64,000 nt of DNA from Tetranychus cinnabarinus (taxonomy: Eukaryota > Arthropoda > Arachnida > Trombidiformes > Tetranychidae): contig WHVY01000003.1 in the NCBI GenBank assembly GCA_022266195.1, positions 5,022,001-5,086,000 on the forward strand, written 5' to 3'. The position numbers and the translations under genes are program-made. The notes below the pieces were generated by a model, which ran no database searches, was not told where the DNA came from, and worked only from the letters and a program-made list of their open reading frames with translations. Positions 10,134-20,848 of the stretch are shown here, in pieces. Every line of letters begins with the position of its first letter. Position 1 is the first letter of the stretch.

Positions 10134-13100
10134 TTCTTCAGAAAACAATTAAACTCAAAAATTAAAAAACATAATTACAATATAAACATAAACCATCTGT
10201 TACCATTTAATAAACATTGATTTAACAGACAGAAACAATGACATATCTTGTAGCATTAGTCTTATCGTTTTTTAACAAACGAATGTTTACTTCTTCTTTC
10301 TACACACAAAAAAGGGTAAGATTCATAACCTAAAAGTATCGATACTCAAGTGAAAATTACTCGATACAAGAGCATACCCGAACAGTTACACTCGGTTATG
10401 TTATTAGAAAAGATCGACAACTTGTGAATTACAAGACTCTCAAGAAGCTTGACAATTAGTCCAAATTAAATTGTTTAACAAAAATTTTCCTTGTTCTCTG
10501 ATTGTGCCATGATGAAAAGACTGATTTCTCTAAAAATGTATAAGACATGTATGTTAAATACGACATGTTATGTTAAATTGCATGTTTGTGTTAGTTAATT
10601 CTCGATGAGATTATTTTAATGTTTTCTTACAATAAAAAATCTTTAGTAATAAAATCTCATTTTACTAATCTTGTTGTTAACTTTTAAGCTTTAAATCTTT
10701 TCAAGCCTAATCTAAATTTAACTCAACAATAAAACACCGCAATATTTGAACCAAGGAAAAATATTGAATTGCAACAATTTGTATTAGCTGAGAGGTTGAT
10801 GATCACAATGACTTTCAAAAATATCATAATCTGGTAAGGCTTTACTTTTACGGACAAAGGCGTGAACTTTAAAAATCATCCAATGGTAGACGTCTTTTAA
10901 AAGCGCTCTTTATGAACAATTGAATTAAATGAAGCTAATTAAGGCCCCAGGCCGACCTAAGCCCACCCCAACCTTACCAAACCTAACCTAACCGAACCTA
11001 ACCTAACCTGACCGACCAACCAACAGCCCCTTGATCTAACTTACCTAACCAAAAAATCATATGTTTTAGTGTTCACGCCTTTGTCCGTAAAAGTAAAGCC
11101 TTACCCATAATCTACCTGAAAATCAATGTATGTTGATGATTAAATTGAATTGTATTTATTTTAATGTTAGCCTCACACGCTTCTTGTTTCAGAACATAAA
11201 CAGCTCAATCTTCTGAATGGTGAAAATTTCATATCATCAATCAATCAACACTCATATCATCGATCTAGAACATCGAAAACATGAAAATTTTCTCAATATA
11301 AATGTGCTTACAAACGGTTGCTTCCAACAATAACTTGAATTACAATTTGCTTCATCATAACGGTTTAACTGTTTGGGTAAACAACATTTAATGATTTACC
11401 AGCAATATTAATCAAATTACCGGTTAAAAGCTTTCAATTATTATATTTCTACATGATCTTATCGTATTGAATGTAATCTAGCTTCTAGAGCTTTTGTAAA
11501 TAAATTAAAATCGGAAAACGATCTAATAGTGTTGTACATTTATATTGTTTCAATGTTTCTTGAATTTTCACTATAATGTTAAAAGTGTTTGATAATTTAC
11601 TACTGATTGTGAACATTTATCGGTCTACTTTGCCTCGATAATAACCGTGATTAATCAAGAGTACTTGGGAAATTATTATGAACATTGGACTTTAACTTGA
11701 GTGAAAAGCAATGTTTGTGTATCAATTGATTTTAATTTTTAATATTTACTTTTAATGTAAACTATAATAATGGAAGATGACAATAATTTGAACATGTTTC
11801 GTATTTTCTCCATATTAAATGCATTGAAAATGTTGCTGGAGTAAAATCTTTGTTGATCAATTTGATTATTTCCATTCTTCTTATGGATTGAGCTTGGTAG
11901 GTTGCTTTTAACCAAAAAATTATGAGAATTGATTATTGCTAAGTTGATTAGAAGTTGATTTGTCCAGTGAGGTAATATGATAAAAGGATAAAAGGTGGTC
12001 ATTAAAATAAATACATCTTTCACTTTATCGCTGGTCGATTTTAAATAAAACTAGAATCTAGGAAACAGAAAAAAAACATAATTTAACTACCATGATATAA
12101 GGAAATTTTTCTCTATTATAATATGTGATATAAGCTTTTGTTGAAATCGATGTAAATCAAATGAAAACAACAAGAAGCGAAGTTGTACCGATTTGTGATC
12201 ACAAACAAGATTTTGTTAAATAAAAAGGAACTATGAGTGAAACGAAATAACTAAAACAGTAATTACAATGATTAATATCACAACCTAGGTAAGGCTACCT
12301 TATTATTTTAGTAGACTAAAGTCATTAATGGGTAATGAGAAGAAAAAATAAGATGAAAAAATGACGAGAAGTTGGGAGAAATCAGGATTTTGAATGCACC
12401 CGGCAAGAGTTGAATTCAAAAATTATGTCATTGCGAGTTCAGGAAGCACTAAGGTAGTAATGGGTCGGGAAAAGGGACAAAGGATAGTGGATTGGTGTAT
12501 AATTTTGAAGTTTTTAAGTAAATTGAGGGGCAATGAGGAGGTAGGATTAATATTGTGAAATTAACTAAACAAAGACGAATTAGATTGGAAAAATAGATTA
12601 GGTAAGATACTAGATTTGTATAATCAACCAAGTATAGTCCATAAATCGTGAAGAGACTTTGCTTGATCAATTTTTCAGTCTTTCATTCCATTTCTTTCAG
12701 TCAAATGGCATCTTTGGAATGAGCTAGTTAATCCTTCATTGATTGAGCATGCAGTTTAGCTTTAAATTTCAGGTAATCAAGTCTCTAGGGTAGAGAAAGA
12801 GACTGATCAACATGTTCAATGGCAAAATATCAAAATCCATAACCAAATTGGTGCTAACGATAAATTTGATTGAAAAAAGTAAATAAATAGGTGAGTTTGG
12901 CCGATCGAAAAGATAGTTTTCAATCCACTTTTTGGTTCGTCATTGCATCTTATAAATCTTCTCCACAAAATCCTGGTAAGTGTTGCTATAGTTGGTTACA
13001 ATTTACTGCTTTCTTAGTGTTAACTTATGCATCTTTGGCGAGTTGTCGTTTTAAAATAATTGATTCACAACCGAGATGCTTCTGTATTACACTTTATCCT

Positions 13101-13154
13101 GCTAAAAACTGGTCACTTTATAATTGACTTTCAGATCCTATTTACTACTCCGTA
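10134..13154. other. Intergenic region containing a small transposon
   Basis: This 3.0-kb region lies between the ITFG1 start and the MCRIP stop. Apart from the inverted-repeat transposon at 10833-11105, no gene or structured repeat was recognised. Open frames of 60-95 codons lack domains and homology that I can see. The last few hundred bases before 13155 are probably MCRIP 3' UTR. Confidence 0.55.
10825..11113. mobile_element. MITE-like inverted-repeat transposon with 8-bp target duplication
   Basis: The element occupies 10833-11105 (273 bp). Its 35-bp terminal inverted repeats (10833-10867 and 11071-11105) are perfect; they begin GGTAAGGCTTTAC and end GGCGTGAAC. The 8-bp target duplication CATAATCT lies directly against each end (10825-10832 and 11106-11113). 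There is no coding capacity, so it is non-autonomous. An 8-bp duplication is typical of hAT elements but also occurs in P and Merlin elements; the GG terminus is not the usual hAT CA/TA start, so the superfamily is open. The inner part (about 10936-11050) is C-rich on the plus strand with repeated CCTAA/CCTAACC words, unlike the AT-rich surroundings. Confidence 0.9.
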
Positions 13155-14183
13155 TCATGTAGATCGGGTCAAATTCTGGTATAACCTCTGACCCCAGAAG
13201 GTTTCGAGATCAAAAGGCTCAAATTCTGAAAAAGAGAAAGGATAATTAGATGATATAAAATTTCAATATTGATGAATTTTATCAACTTACTTGGTACAGA
13301 GGCACTTCTGTTTTTGTAATAAGAAACTTTTGGTGTTGATTGGTTTTGATTTGGAGAAACGGGTCCATTATTAGTTACCGCTTCATTATCACTTTTACTA
13401 CAAACTTCAAAATCTTTCATCACAAAAAGCCAACCTGAAAATAATTATTGAGCAATAAGACATGTTTCAATGCAAAAATGAGGTAAAATGATAAGATATA
13501 ACGTCAGAGAATGATAACTAATCAGCCGCCAATCAGTTGAAAATTGAAGTCTGGTAAGGCATGCTTTTATCACCCTATGACATTGGATTGAAGGATTTCC
13601 TTACTTTCATGGACATATTTAATCATCTCTTGATGCTGTGGAGTAATCTCTTGGACATCTTTATGAACTAATACTTTTTTGGTTCTATTGTGAAAAATTG
13701 GCTTTGCTGAGCTGCCATGAAGAAAAAAAGAAAGAGGAAAGAAAAATATTATCTGATATGCTACAAGATAGTTGATTGAAATATATGACTTGATGTTGGT
13801 AAAAGTGGACAGTGACTGAAGGTGATGGATTAAATCAAAGTATACTGACCTTATCTCGTTAACTGGTAGATGATCAGAATCACGTTTATTCTTAGATACC
13901 TTTTGATTACCAAATGATTCATATTTTTGTGAGATGCCTGAGAGTAGAAAGAAAATGAAATTATTTGTATAATAGAGCAACAAGGACTAAGGTGACCCTT
14001 CAACAGTAAATGGATTAACACACACACGTGACACAAATAATAGACGCGAATCGGCATAAAAGAGTTTGTAGAAGAGACGTGACATTGTAAAGGTGGAAAA
14101 ATAATGTTAATGAAAATCAACAACTTACCTCGTCGTGTTTTTGCTAATATCTCTTTTGTATTACCTTTGGGTAAAGCATACAT
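13155..14183 (-). CDS. MCRIP: MCRIP (FAM195) family protein
   Basis: Five short exons (14129-14183, 13850-13937, 13605-13711, 13291-13434, 13155-13225) join in frame to 154 residues; human MCRIP2 has 160. The family blocks appear in order: the start MYALPKGNTKEILAKTRRG (compare the MYT..KG..K.VA.RRTG start of MCRIP2), a middle block EITPQHQEMIKYVHESW matching the family's AHEENVRFV.EAW, and the C-terminal KFEPFDLETFWGQRL matching the F.PIDLDEWW motif. MCRIP proteins interact with the CtBP corepressor and with DDX6 and stress-granule components in mammals. The individual open frames look meaningless alone; the motifs appear only when exons 3-5 are joined, including a split codon that creates the conserved Ser-Trp. 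Confidence 0.85.
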
Positions 14184-15693
14184 CGCTCGTAACAGAGATA
14201 CTCTCAATTACCTATGTAATCCAACCTAGGGGTACAGAATAGTCAATCACAAGGAAAAAATGAACCAAGAAAAACAAATTAATGGAATTATCGTATTTCG
14301 ATTGAATGGGTCGAAATCAAGACTCTAGAAATGTCTAAATATACAGTCACAGGCAGTGGATAAAATACAGAGAGACAGAGTGAAAGCAATTGAACGAGGA
14401 AAGAGAGACACAGTAAGCATAGATATTAATACACACATGCAATGAGGATTGAGCTGATGAACAGTTAAATAACAAGTTGAGGAAGCAGTATTGATCATCT
14501 GTTAAGATAAGTTAATTACGATACAAAGTGCAGATGAACTTACCTTTCGTTATTAAGATGCAGTTAAAAAATGTTCCTTGGACCCAGCGTGTTCTGTGGA
14601 GAGTTAAAGAGAGCACAAGAGAAGCAGAGGGAGATTTGAATAAGTCGAGGGATACTTATGACATAGGTTTTTACATAACCTTAATATTCAGTTTTTTCTT
14701 ATCTTTTCATGATTATTTTCAGATAATCAATTACAGATTTATTCAATTAGATGATATAAAATTGAAGTACTGTTTGTGCTAAGACAATAAAATCATTTTA
14801 TAATGAATAGTGAATTGTAAATAGCAAAGAAGAAACATAAGTTAATGACATAACAACAAACAAGAAGCTACAAGCAAACACATTTGCTATAAATGTTTTC
14901 GTTTGAGGATTGACTTTTATCTGACCTATTATTACTGACCTGACTTAATTAGACCACAAATGGACTATTTGACAATTTTAAATGAATAAAAAATTTAAAT
15001 CAGAATTGTTAATAATGGTCTTTCAGATAGTTAATAGCGAATCCAGAAATGATTTCTCGTTTTATAATCAAATTCATTCAAACAAGGATCAATTTATTTT
15101 CAAAGGTTATGCTTAAAATGAAAATAACATTTCCAAGCGAAAATTAAACAAAAATTTTCAATTAAATTGCAAAAAGTGAATCGGAAGAAGCTCTTAAAAA
15201 TGGAATCAAATATTTTGAGTTCAATACAAGCGATTAATACAAATGTACACTTTACAAAAGCACCATTTGTCGATGAAATGATCAATTTGAATTTTGATAA
15301 AATCGAGTGAAAAGATATTTTTGGATAATTTTTCAGCTTTTCATTTTGAATAAACACTTGTGCGTATTGATGTTAGGCACTTTGCCATGAAAACAAAAGT
15401 TAAATGCATAAAAAATCCATTTCAACCTCATGAGTGCTGAAAAGTACTTTTGAGTAATAACATTGAAAATCAGAGTACAATTCACACAAAATCATTATAA
15501 GGAAATAAATTAATTTTTGAATATTTTCAATTCAATGAATGTTGTTATCTATTTCGGCCTAATGATTAAAATTTAATTTTGCAAAAATTATAATGATTAG
15601 TTAACTTGAATCTAATCAAAACAAAGCAGCAAAAATCATTTGAAAATTCTTACACTTCAATGTGAATTGAAAATAAAACAATAAAAAAGGTTA
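14184..15693. other. Intergenic region upstream of MCRIP
   Basis: This 1.5-kb stretch contains no gene I can support. The part next to 14184 should carry the MCRIP 5' UTR and promoter; the end near 15690 should carry the 3' UTR of the next minus-strand gene. The rest is AT-rich without repeats that I recognise. Confidence 0.5.
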
Positions 15694-16267
15694 TTAGAAT
15701 GCAAAATCGTCATCATCCTCATCATAATCATCAGTAATCGTTGCTGCACTAGCCACTGGATTGGGTGATTGAATATCATTGGAGGAATCCGTTTCATCAT
15801 ATTTAATTGCCTCCGGTGGTACTTTAAATGAAACTCGACGATTGTTTGGTTTACTTTCTGCCTTCAACAATTTATCAGCTAATTCAATTGAACGATAATC
15901 AGAGGAACCAGTTGAGTGATAATGAGCAATTAGCAAACATTTAAGGAGTATTTTTTCATCAACTGAGTCCAACAACGCTGAGTGTTTCGATCGTATAACT
16001 GCTCCAATGGCTGAAAATATAGATGAATAAAAATATCAATTAATTGTCTTGTTATATTCAAAAGAAATATTAAAAATAATAAGAATCGCAATGAAACAAA
16101 ATAGATATTGTACCTTGAAAATGAGATAAAATATCTTTTGTAGAAGGCTTCAAATCTCGTATCGGCACCACCAATTTGCGCTTCTTTTGAGAATCAGCTT
16201 CAATGTATCGACAAATTACGGAATAATAAGGCTTGTCAGAAGTCGATAAACTAGTAACATGATACAT
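15694..16267 (-). CDS. Small unrecognised protein with acidic C-terminal tail
   Basis: Two exons (16114-16267 and 15694-16010) join with phase-1 GT-AG ends to 156 residues starting MYHVTSLSTSDKPYY. The N-terminal half is mixed alpha/beta in character and basic (QKKRKLVVPIRDLKPS). A hydrophobic helix follows (EKILLKCLLIAHYHS), then a basic stretch (NNRRVSFKVPPEA), and the protein ends in DDYDEDDDDFAF. Coding bias and exon joining look real, but I do not recognise the family. A 5' exon may be missing. Just upstream a TTTTCAG acceptor (16313-16319) precedes an open stretch reading SIVGNLIGITLR in one frame, with a possible GTAAAA donor. A conserved homologue or transcript would settle the start. 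Confidence 0.6.
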
Positions 16268-16826
16268 ATTTAATTTTTTACCTCAAAGTTATTCCAATAA
16301 GATTTCCCACAATTGACTGAAAATATTAATGAAAATAAAAACAAATACGTAACCAAAGTAACCATGACCATATTTACCATATTTGTTTGACAGATAGTAA
16401 AATTTTAGGCGACAATAGTGGATAATTAACCACAATTATAGACTAATCAGAAGATAAAGTTGAGTGATTGAACTTGAGAAAGTAGTTCCTAATTAAATTT
16501 CAGCTTTTATTAAAATTAAAAGTAGCAAAGCAAGCAATTCAATCGACTATCCTTTTATTCAAGAGATGAGAGATCAGCAGGGAAATATTGAAATGAAAAA
16601 TTCATTCGATTTTTCATGGATTTGTTTTTTGAACGATTAAATATCATTGAATTGTAAGATGGGCATATATTTAATATTAATACTTTGGGATTATCGTCAA
16701 TTTTAATGGCAGATAATAATTTACACAGTTTCAAAGAGAAGTTTGATGATAGGATTTCATCCATTTGTAACAACATTTTTTTATCAAAATTTACAATTTA
16801 AATTGAATTAAGTATTAGTTTTTGGT
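16268..16826. other. Short intergenic region before the EF-Tu gene
   Basis: This stretch lies between the EF-Tu stop and the small gene at 15.7-16.3 kb. A possible extra 5' exon of the latter is discussed under that gene. A 73-codon minus-strand frame (16555-16776) lacks any recognisable motif and is probably chance. Confidence 0.45.
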
Positions 16827-18399
16827 CTAATGCTCCTTTTCACTTTCAATTTTGTCGAGAAGTGATTTGAATTGTTCTCTCTCTATTCTGTTCCGACCTT
16901 TTAAAATCTTTTTTTGTTCCTCTTTATTGATATTGTCTAGTAGTCGATTAATTTTGCCTAACCCTACTATTTCATTTCCGTCACGTAAGAGCAATGATTG
17001 GCCTTCAGATAAAACACAGGAGCGAGATAATTTTACTTGCGACAGATCACTTTGACCAGATGTAATGTAATCTTTTCCAGGCGATAGAATGATTTGTCCG
17101 ACGACATCTCCAGTTTCAAAATGAAAATTCAACATATTGGTGGTAACAAACTTTCCACGAAGAGTATCTGAACGATGAGATGGGTTGAAGAATTGCCAGA
17201 GAACTTCAAGATTATTACGCTGGCTGAATTCACCCGATGGACACACAGCCATACCTAATGAAATAGATAACATAAATTTATAATTATAATTAATCATTAT
17301 TATCATTTTATCCAACTATTATAAATCAAGACTTACCTCTAGTTATGTCATCTCTTTTTACTCCCTGCAGTACTATTTCAACAGAATCACCTTCAATAGT
17401 TTCATCTAATACTTTATTGAAGCACTCGATGTAATTAATTTTTGTCTTAATGTGACGATCAAATCCAAGACAGTCGATGATTTGACCTTTCGTTAATTTT
17501 CCATGTTTAACAGTTCCTGTTACTCCAGTCCCACGACCAGGTGGACTGTAAATTTTATCAATGTAAAGCAAACCTGAACAATCTAGATTACGGTCAGGAC
17601 TAGGAAGAGTGTCTAAAATTGTAATAAGCTTTTCTATTGATTCAAGTTCAACTGTATCCTCTTTGAGTGCCTTAACAGCCGATCCATGAACAAAATGAGC
17701 TGCATCACCACCTAATCCTTCTTCAACTAACATTTCTCGAGTTGCGAGTTCACATAATTCAACATTTTCCATGTCAGCTTCACCAAACTGATTGATGAAA
17801 CCAACAAAATGTTCAACACCATGATGACGAGCAATAGCTAAATGTTTACGAGTTTGTTCTGATGGACCTTCTTGGCAGTTGACAACGATAATAGCTACGT
17901 CAGATCCACAAGCTCCAAATATTGTATTTTTAATAAAGTCTTTTGCTCCAGGTAAATCAGTTAGAACATAGTGTTTAGATGCACTTGTAAATTCAATTTT
18001 ACATGGAACTATCGATTGACCTGAAAGGATAAAATGAAAATTCAAAATTTACAAAATGAAACAATTGTCTTTCGAGAATTGATTAACGCAAATGAGCTAC
18101 AAGACAAAGATGTCTAAATAGAATAACTTGTATATCAAACCTCTAGCTTTCTCATCTGGTGATTTATCGATTTGGTCGATCGGCTTATAAACTGAACGCT
18201 TCAATTTCGATTGGACTAAAGTTATGGCTGAAGATAAAGTTGTCTTTCCATGTCCAGTATGACCCAAACAACAAACATTAACATGAGTTTTATCTCGAAT
18301 AAAACTGGATTTGCTGCGAGGATCCGTTGATGCCAGTCGTCTTCCTAAATATTTGATAACAGTTAATAATTGATCAGAACGAGATATTAAAAATCTCAT
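16827..18399 (-). CDS. TUFM-like: Divergent mitochondrial elongation factor Tu
   Basis: Three exons (18141-18399, 17337-18020, 16827-17254) encode 456 residues. A basic N-terminus (MRFLISRSDQLLTVIKYLGR) resembles a mitochondrial presequence. The GTPase P-loop is GHTGHGKT (46-53; normally GHVDHGKT), G2 lies in the KARG region, and G3 is DLPG (108-111; normally DCPG). The G4 site reads NQFG (163-166) where EF-Tu has NKxD, while G5 keeps GSA. Domain 2 (PGRGTGVTGTVKHGKL) and domain 3 (LLLRDGNEIVGLGKI) are clear. After the usual end, the C-terminus runs about 24 residues longer than in mammalian TUFM, in a charged helical segment (KEEQKKILKGRNRIEREQF). It should deliver aminoacyl-tRNA to mitochondrial ribosomes, but the altered G4 and the tail suggest a specialised paralogue. 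The intron-1 donor is the weak GTTTGA. A degraded partial copy lies at 21.8-22.3 kb. Confidence 0.85.
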
Positions 18400-20848
18400 G
18401 TTTCATTAAATTCATATATTTATTATGTAAAAATAGTAGAAACACAGCTTTTGATAAACAACTTTCAAAAACAAAATAAAATGTGTTTGCGTTTGATTCC
18501 ATAGAAACAATGAAGCAGTTTTTTCACGCCATCTATCAATAAACTTGTACTTTTTTTATTCAAAGTTGAATTAAAAGTGAATAAACTTCTTTTGATCAAC
18601 TTAGCGAAGCCTGGGAATTTCAGGCTAAAATTTTCTACATTAAAATGAGACTAGGTCAGATAGTCCATCAATAAATGAGTATTTGCAAGCTTCTTAATCG
18701 ATTAGAGATCAGTTATTAAACTGTTTTGAACCATTTTGCGAAAAGTAAGGGTAAACGAAAATCCGTCATCTCAATTTTTCATCTTCAAAGTCTCAGCCAG
18801 TTGAGTCAATCCTCGAAATGATGAAGATAACCGAATCTAATTAGCTAAATTAGGTCTGGACTTATTTGGATTATTTCATGCTAATTTAAGATAGATTAAA
18901 TCAGATTTGATTCAACTACCATAGATCATGTCAGCTCTTTCACTCAGCTAGCTGAGACTTTGAAGATGAAAAAGTGAGCTAACGATTGATTTACAAAGCC
19001 TAGATGTTTTGGATAACTCATAGACTTTCACCTGAAAATCTTCTTGAGCTCCATGAATCTTTTCTTAACAGAATGATTACTAGAGATGGATAATGTATTA
19101 GCGGTTAATGATCGAGAAATTGTTCCTTTAACAGTTGCAAGATGAACGTATGGCATGGAACATGGTACGTGCTGGCATATGATCAAAGAATCGATTTTTT
19201 TGAAACTTTCAAGTTGAAAGTAATTTAAAATAGTTACATAAAATTAGTCATAATCTCATCCACTAGATGGTAGTAAAGCAGAAATTACTCATCTTTATTA
19301 ATCTTATCAAAGTGTTTGATAAAAATGACAATTTCTAGTGAATTGAGAAATGTTTAAGTTGATTTGAACGTGAAAACTTTTACCATTTTTTGCATACTTT
19401 GCAACGATTAATGATTTAACCTTAATTGAAACGTATTAAATAACCTTTCAATAATCAATGTGAAAGACTGTTTTTATTCAAGCTCACGATAACCAAGTGA
19501 TATAAAAGCTGAATGAGCAGGATTTAACATTGGGACGTTAGCTGCCAAAGAGTCACTTTATCAAACGAATCAACTCATAAATCAGAAAGAATTAACGAGT
19601 AAAACATGAATCAATAAATAAAAATTCTATTGGCGACTTTAGCGTTCCATTTTGCTACAAAAGGCCATCAAAATGCTTCATAATTCCTGGATCAAGTTCA
19701 ATGATGGGAAAAATTGACTGAAATCAAGCATCTGACTCTGAGCACTTAGTAACCATTGATATTGAGTGTTGATACCAATGTTTATAATTCCTGAAGGTCG
19801 GTGATGAGTTGGTTAACATTACCCATAAATTAATGGTTTACTTTGAATAATCCTAAATGTTAAAATAGATGAAATCAGATAGCTTTTTCACATGGAAACA
19901 AGTAATTATCAGAATTAATAAAATAACTAATTGGATCGCAAATCAGAGTACAGTAGTTTATTAAATTTTGACCTTATCCTTCAGCGCTCATCTTTAAGGC
20001 GTTTTTGTCTGGTTAGACTAAGATGATTGCACTTGCTACTTGAAAATGTATTTTAAAAATAAAAACCAGAAACCGAGACCAAGAGTTAAGGTCAAATTTG
20101 ACCCGGAATCAGATAACATTTGCCTATTTTGACTATAACTTTTGCTTATAACAAGTTGATTTAGCTCACAATGGCTTTGAACCAAAGTATTTTGCAAGTA
20201 AACAAAATCTTTGGTTGGTCCGTTTTGTGTGTGACGGTCATTTATCTATGTGTCCATTATTCAAGCTGAGAAGCTTTACAGACCTTTGAACAAAATGACA
20301 TTCCTCTTGTAGTAACAAAGTTAGTCTTTGCCTTTTCCTTTTCATAAGTTGAAAAAAGTAGAATCAGTAAACAAAATCTCGACACAACGATATAACGCTA
20401 TGAAAAGAAAGAAAGTGACAAAGAAAGAGAAGAGCAAGGAAGATAAAGAAGGAAAGATGAAAAATGAAGACACAGATGATGAAAGAGAGGAAGAGCTAGT
20501 GTTTTGAAATGCGAAGCTTTTCAAGTCTGTTTTTCATCTTCACATCGCTCATTGGTTTCTCCTCCTTCTTTCCCTTTCCTTTGCCTTTTTTCTGGATGAT
20601 GAGGATGAGAGTGATGAGGATGAAGATGAAAATAAAGTTTACTCTCGAAATATCTTTGTAATTACTATTTTGTGCCTTTAACTTAAAAATACTGTCAGTT
20701 GTAACGAGATGTTTAAAGCTCGTAAGACTTTTTTTTGTACAAAAAAAGTCTGACACTTTTTTAGTATTTTATATTCAATATTTTTGTTTAGTATATTTAA
20801 TTGTATTAGTGGCAATAATCAGTAGCTGATTGTGTCCATACATTGACT
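18400..20848. other. Bidirectional intergenic region between EF-Tu and laminin alpha
   Basis: This 2.4-kb region separates divergently transcribed genes and must carry both promoters. It holds an inverted repeat (18770-18978). From about 20018 it contains sequence found again at 22380-22720, part of a tandem duplication. A purine-rich stretch (about 20390-20500) gives chance open frames. No gene is seen. Confidence 0.6.
18770..18978. repeat. Inverted repeat with about 40-bp arms
   Basis: The left arm (18770-18809) contains CATCTTCAAAGTCTCAGC and the right arm (18939-18978) contains its near-perfect reverse complement GCTGAGACTTTGAAGATG. The arms are separated by about 130 bases of AT-rich DNA. 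It could be a foldback MITE remnant or a hairpin-forming spacer. I could not find a clear target duplication. Confidence 0.7.

Noticed and set aside
10936..11050. CCTAA-rich block as a true interstitial telomere array
   Set aside because: The words are irregular and interrupted, and the block lies precisely inside a small transposon, so it is part of that element and not a telomere fusion scar.
13551..13570. Second copy of the small transposon end (CTGGTAAGGC followed by CTTTTA)
   Set aside because: Only about ten bases match, with no partner inverted repeat nearby; it also lies in MCRIP intron 3 without a target duplication.
13570..14207. Long minus-strand frames around MCRIP as separate genes
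   Set aside because: They combine true exon pieces with intron sequence; only the five-exon join gives the conserved MCRIP blocks.
16827..18399. Selenocysteine-specific factor (eEFSec) as an alternative to mitochondrial EF-Tu
   Set aside because: Domain 2 and 3 motifs, the length and the ending at RDGNxxxGxG follow EF-Tu; no eEFSec domain 4 is present.
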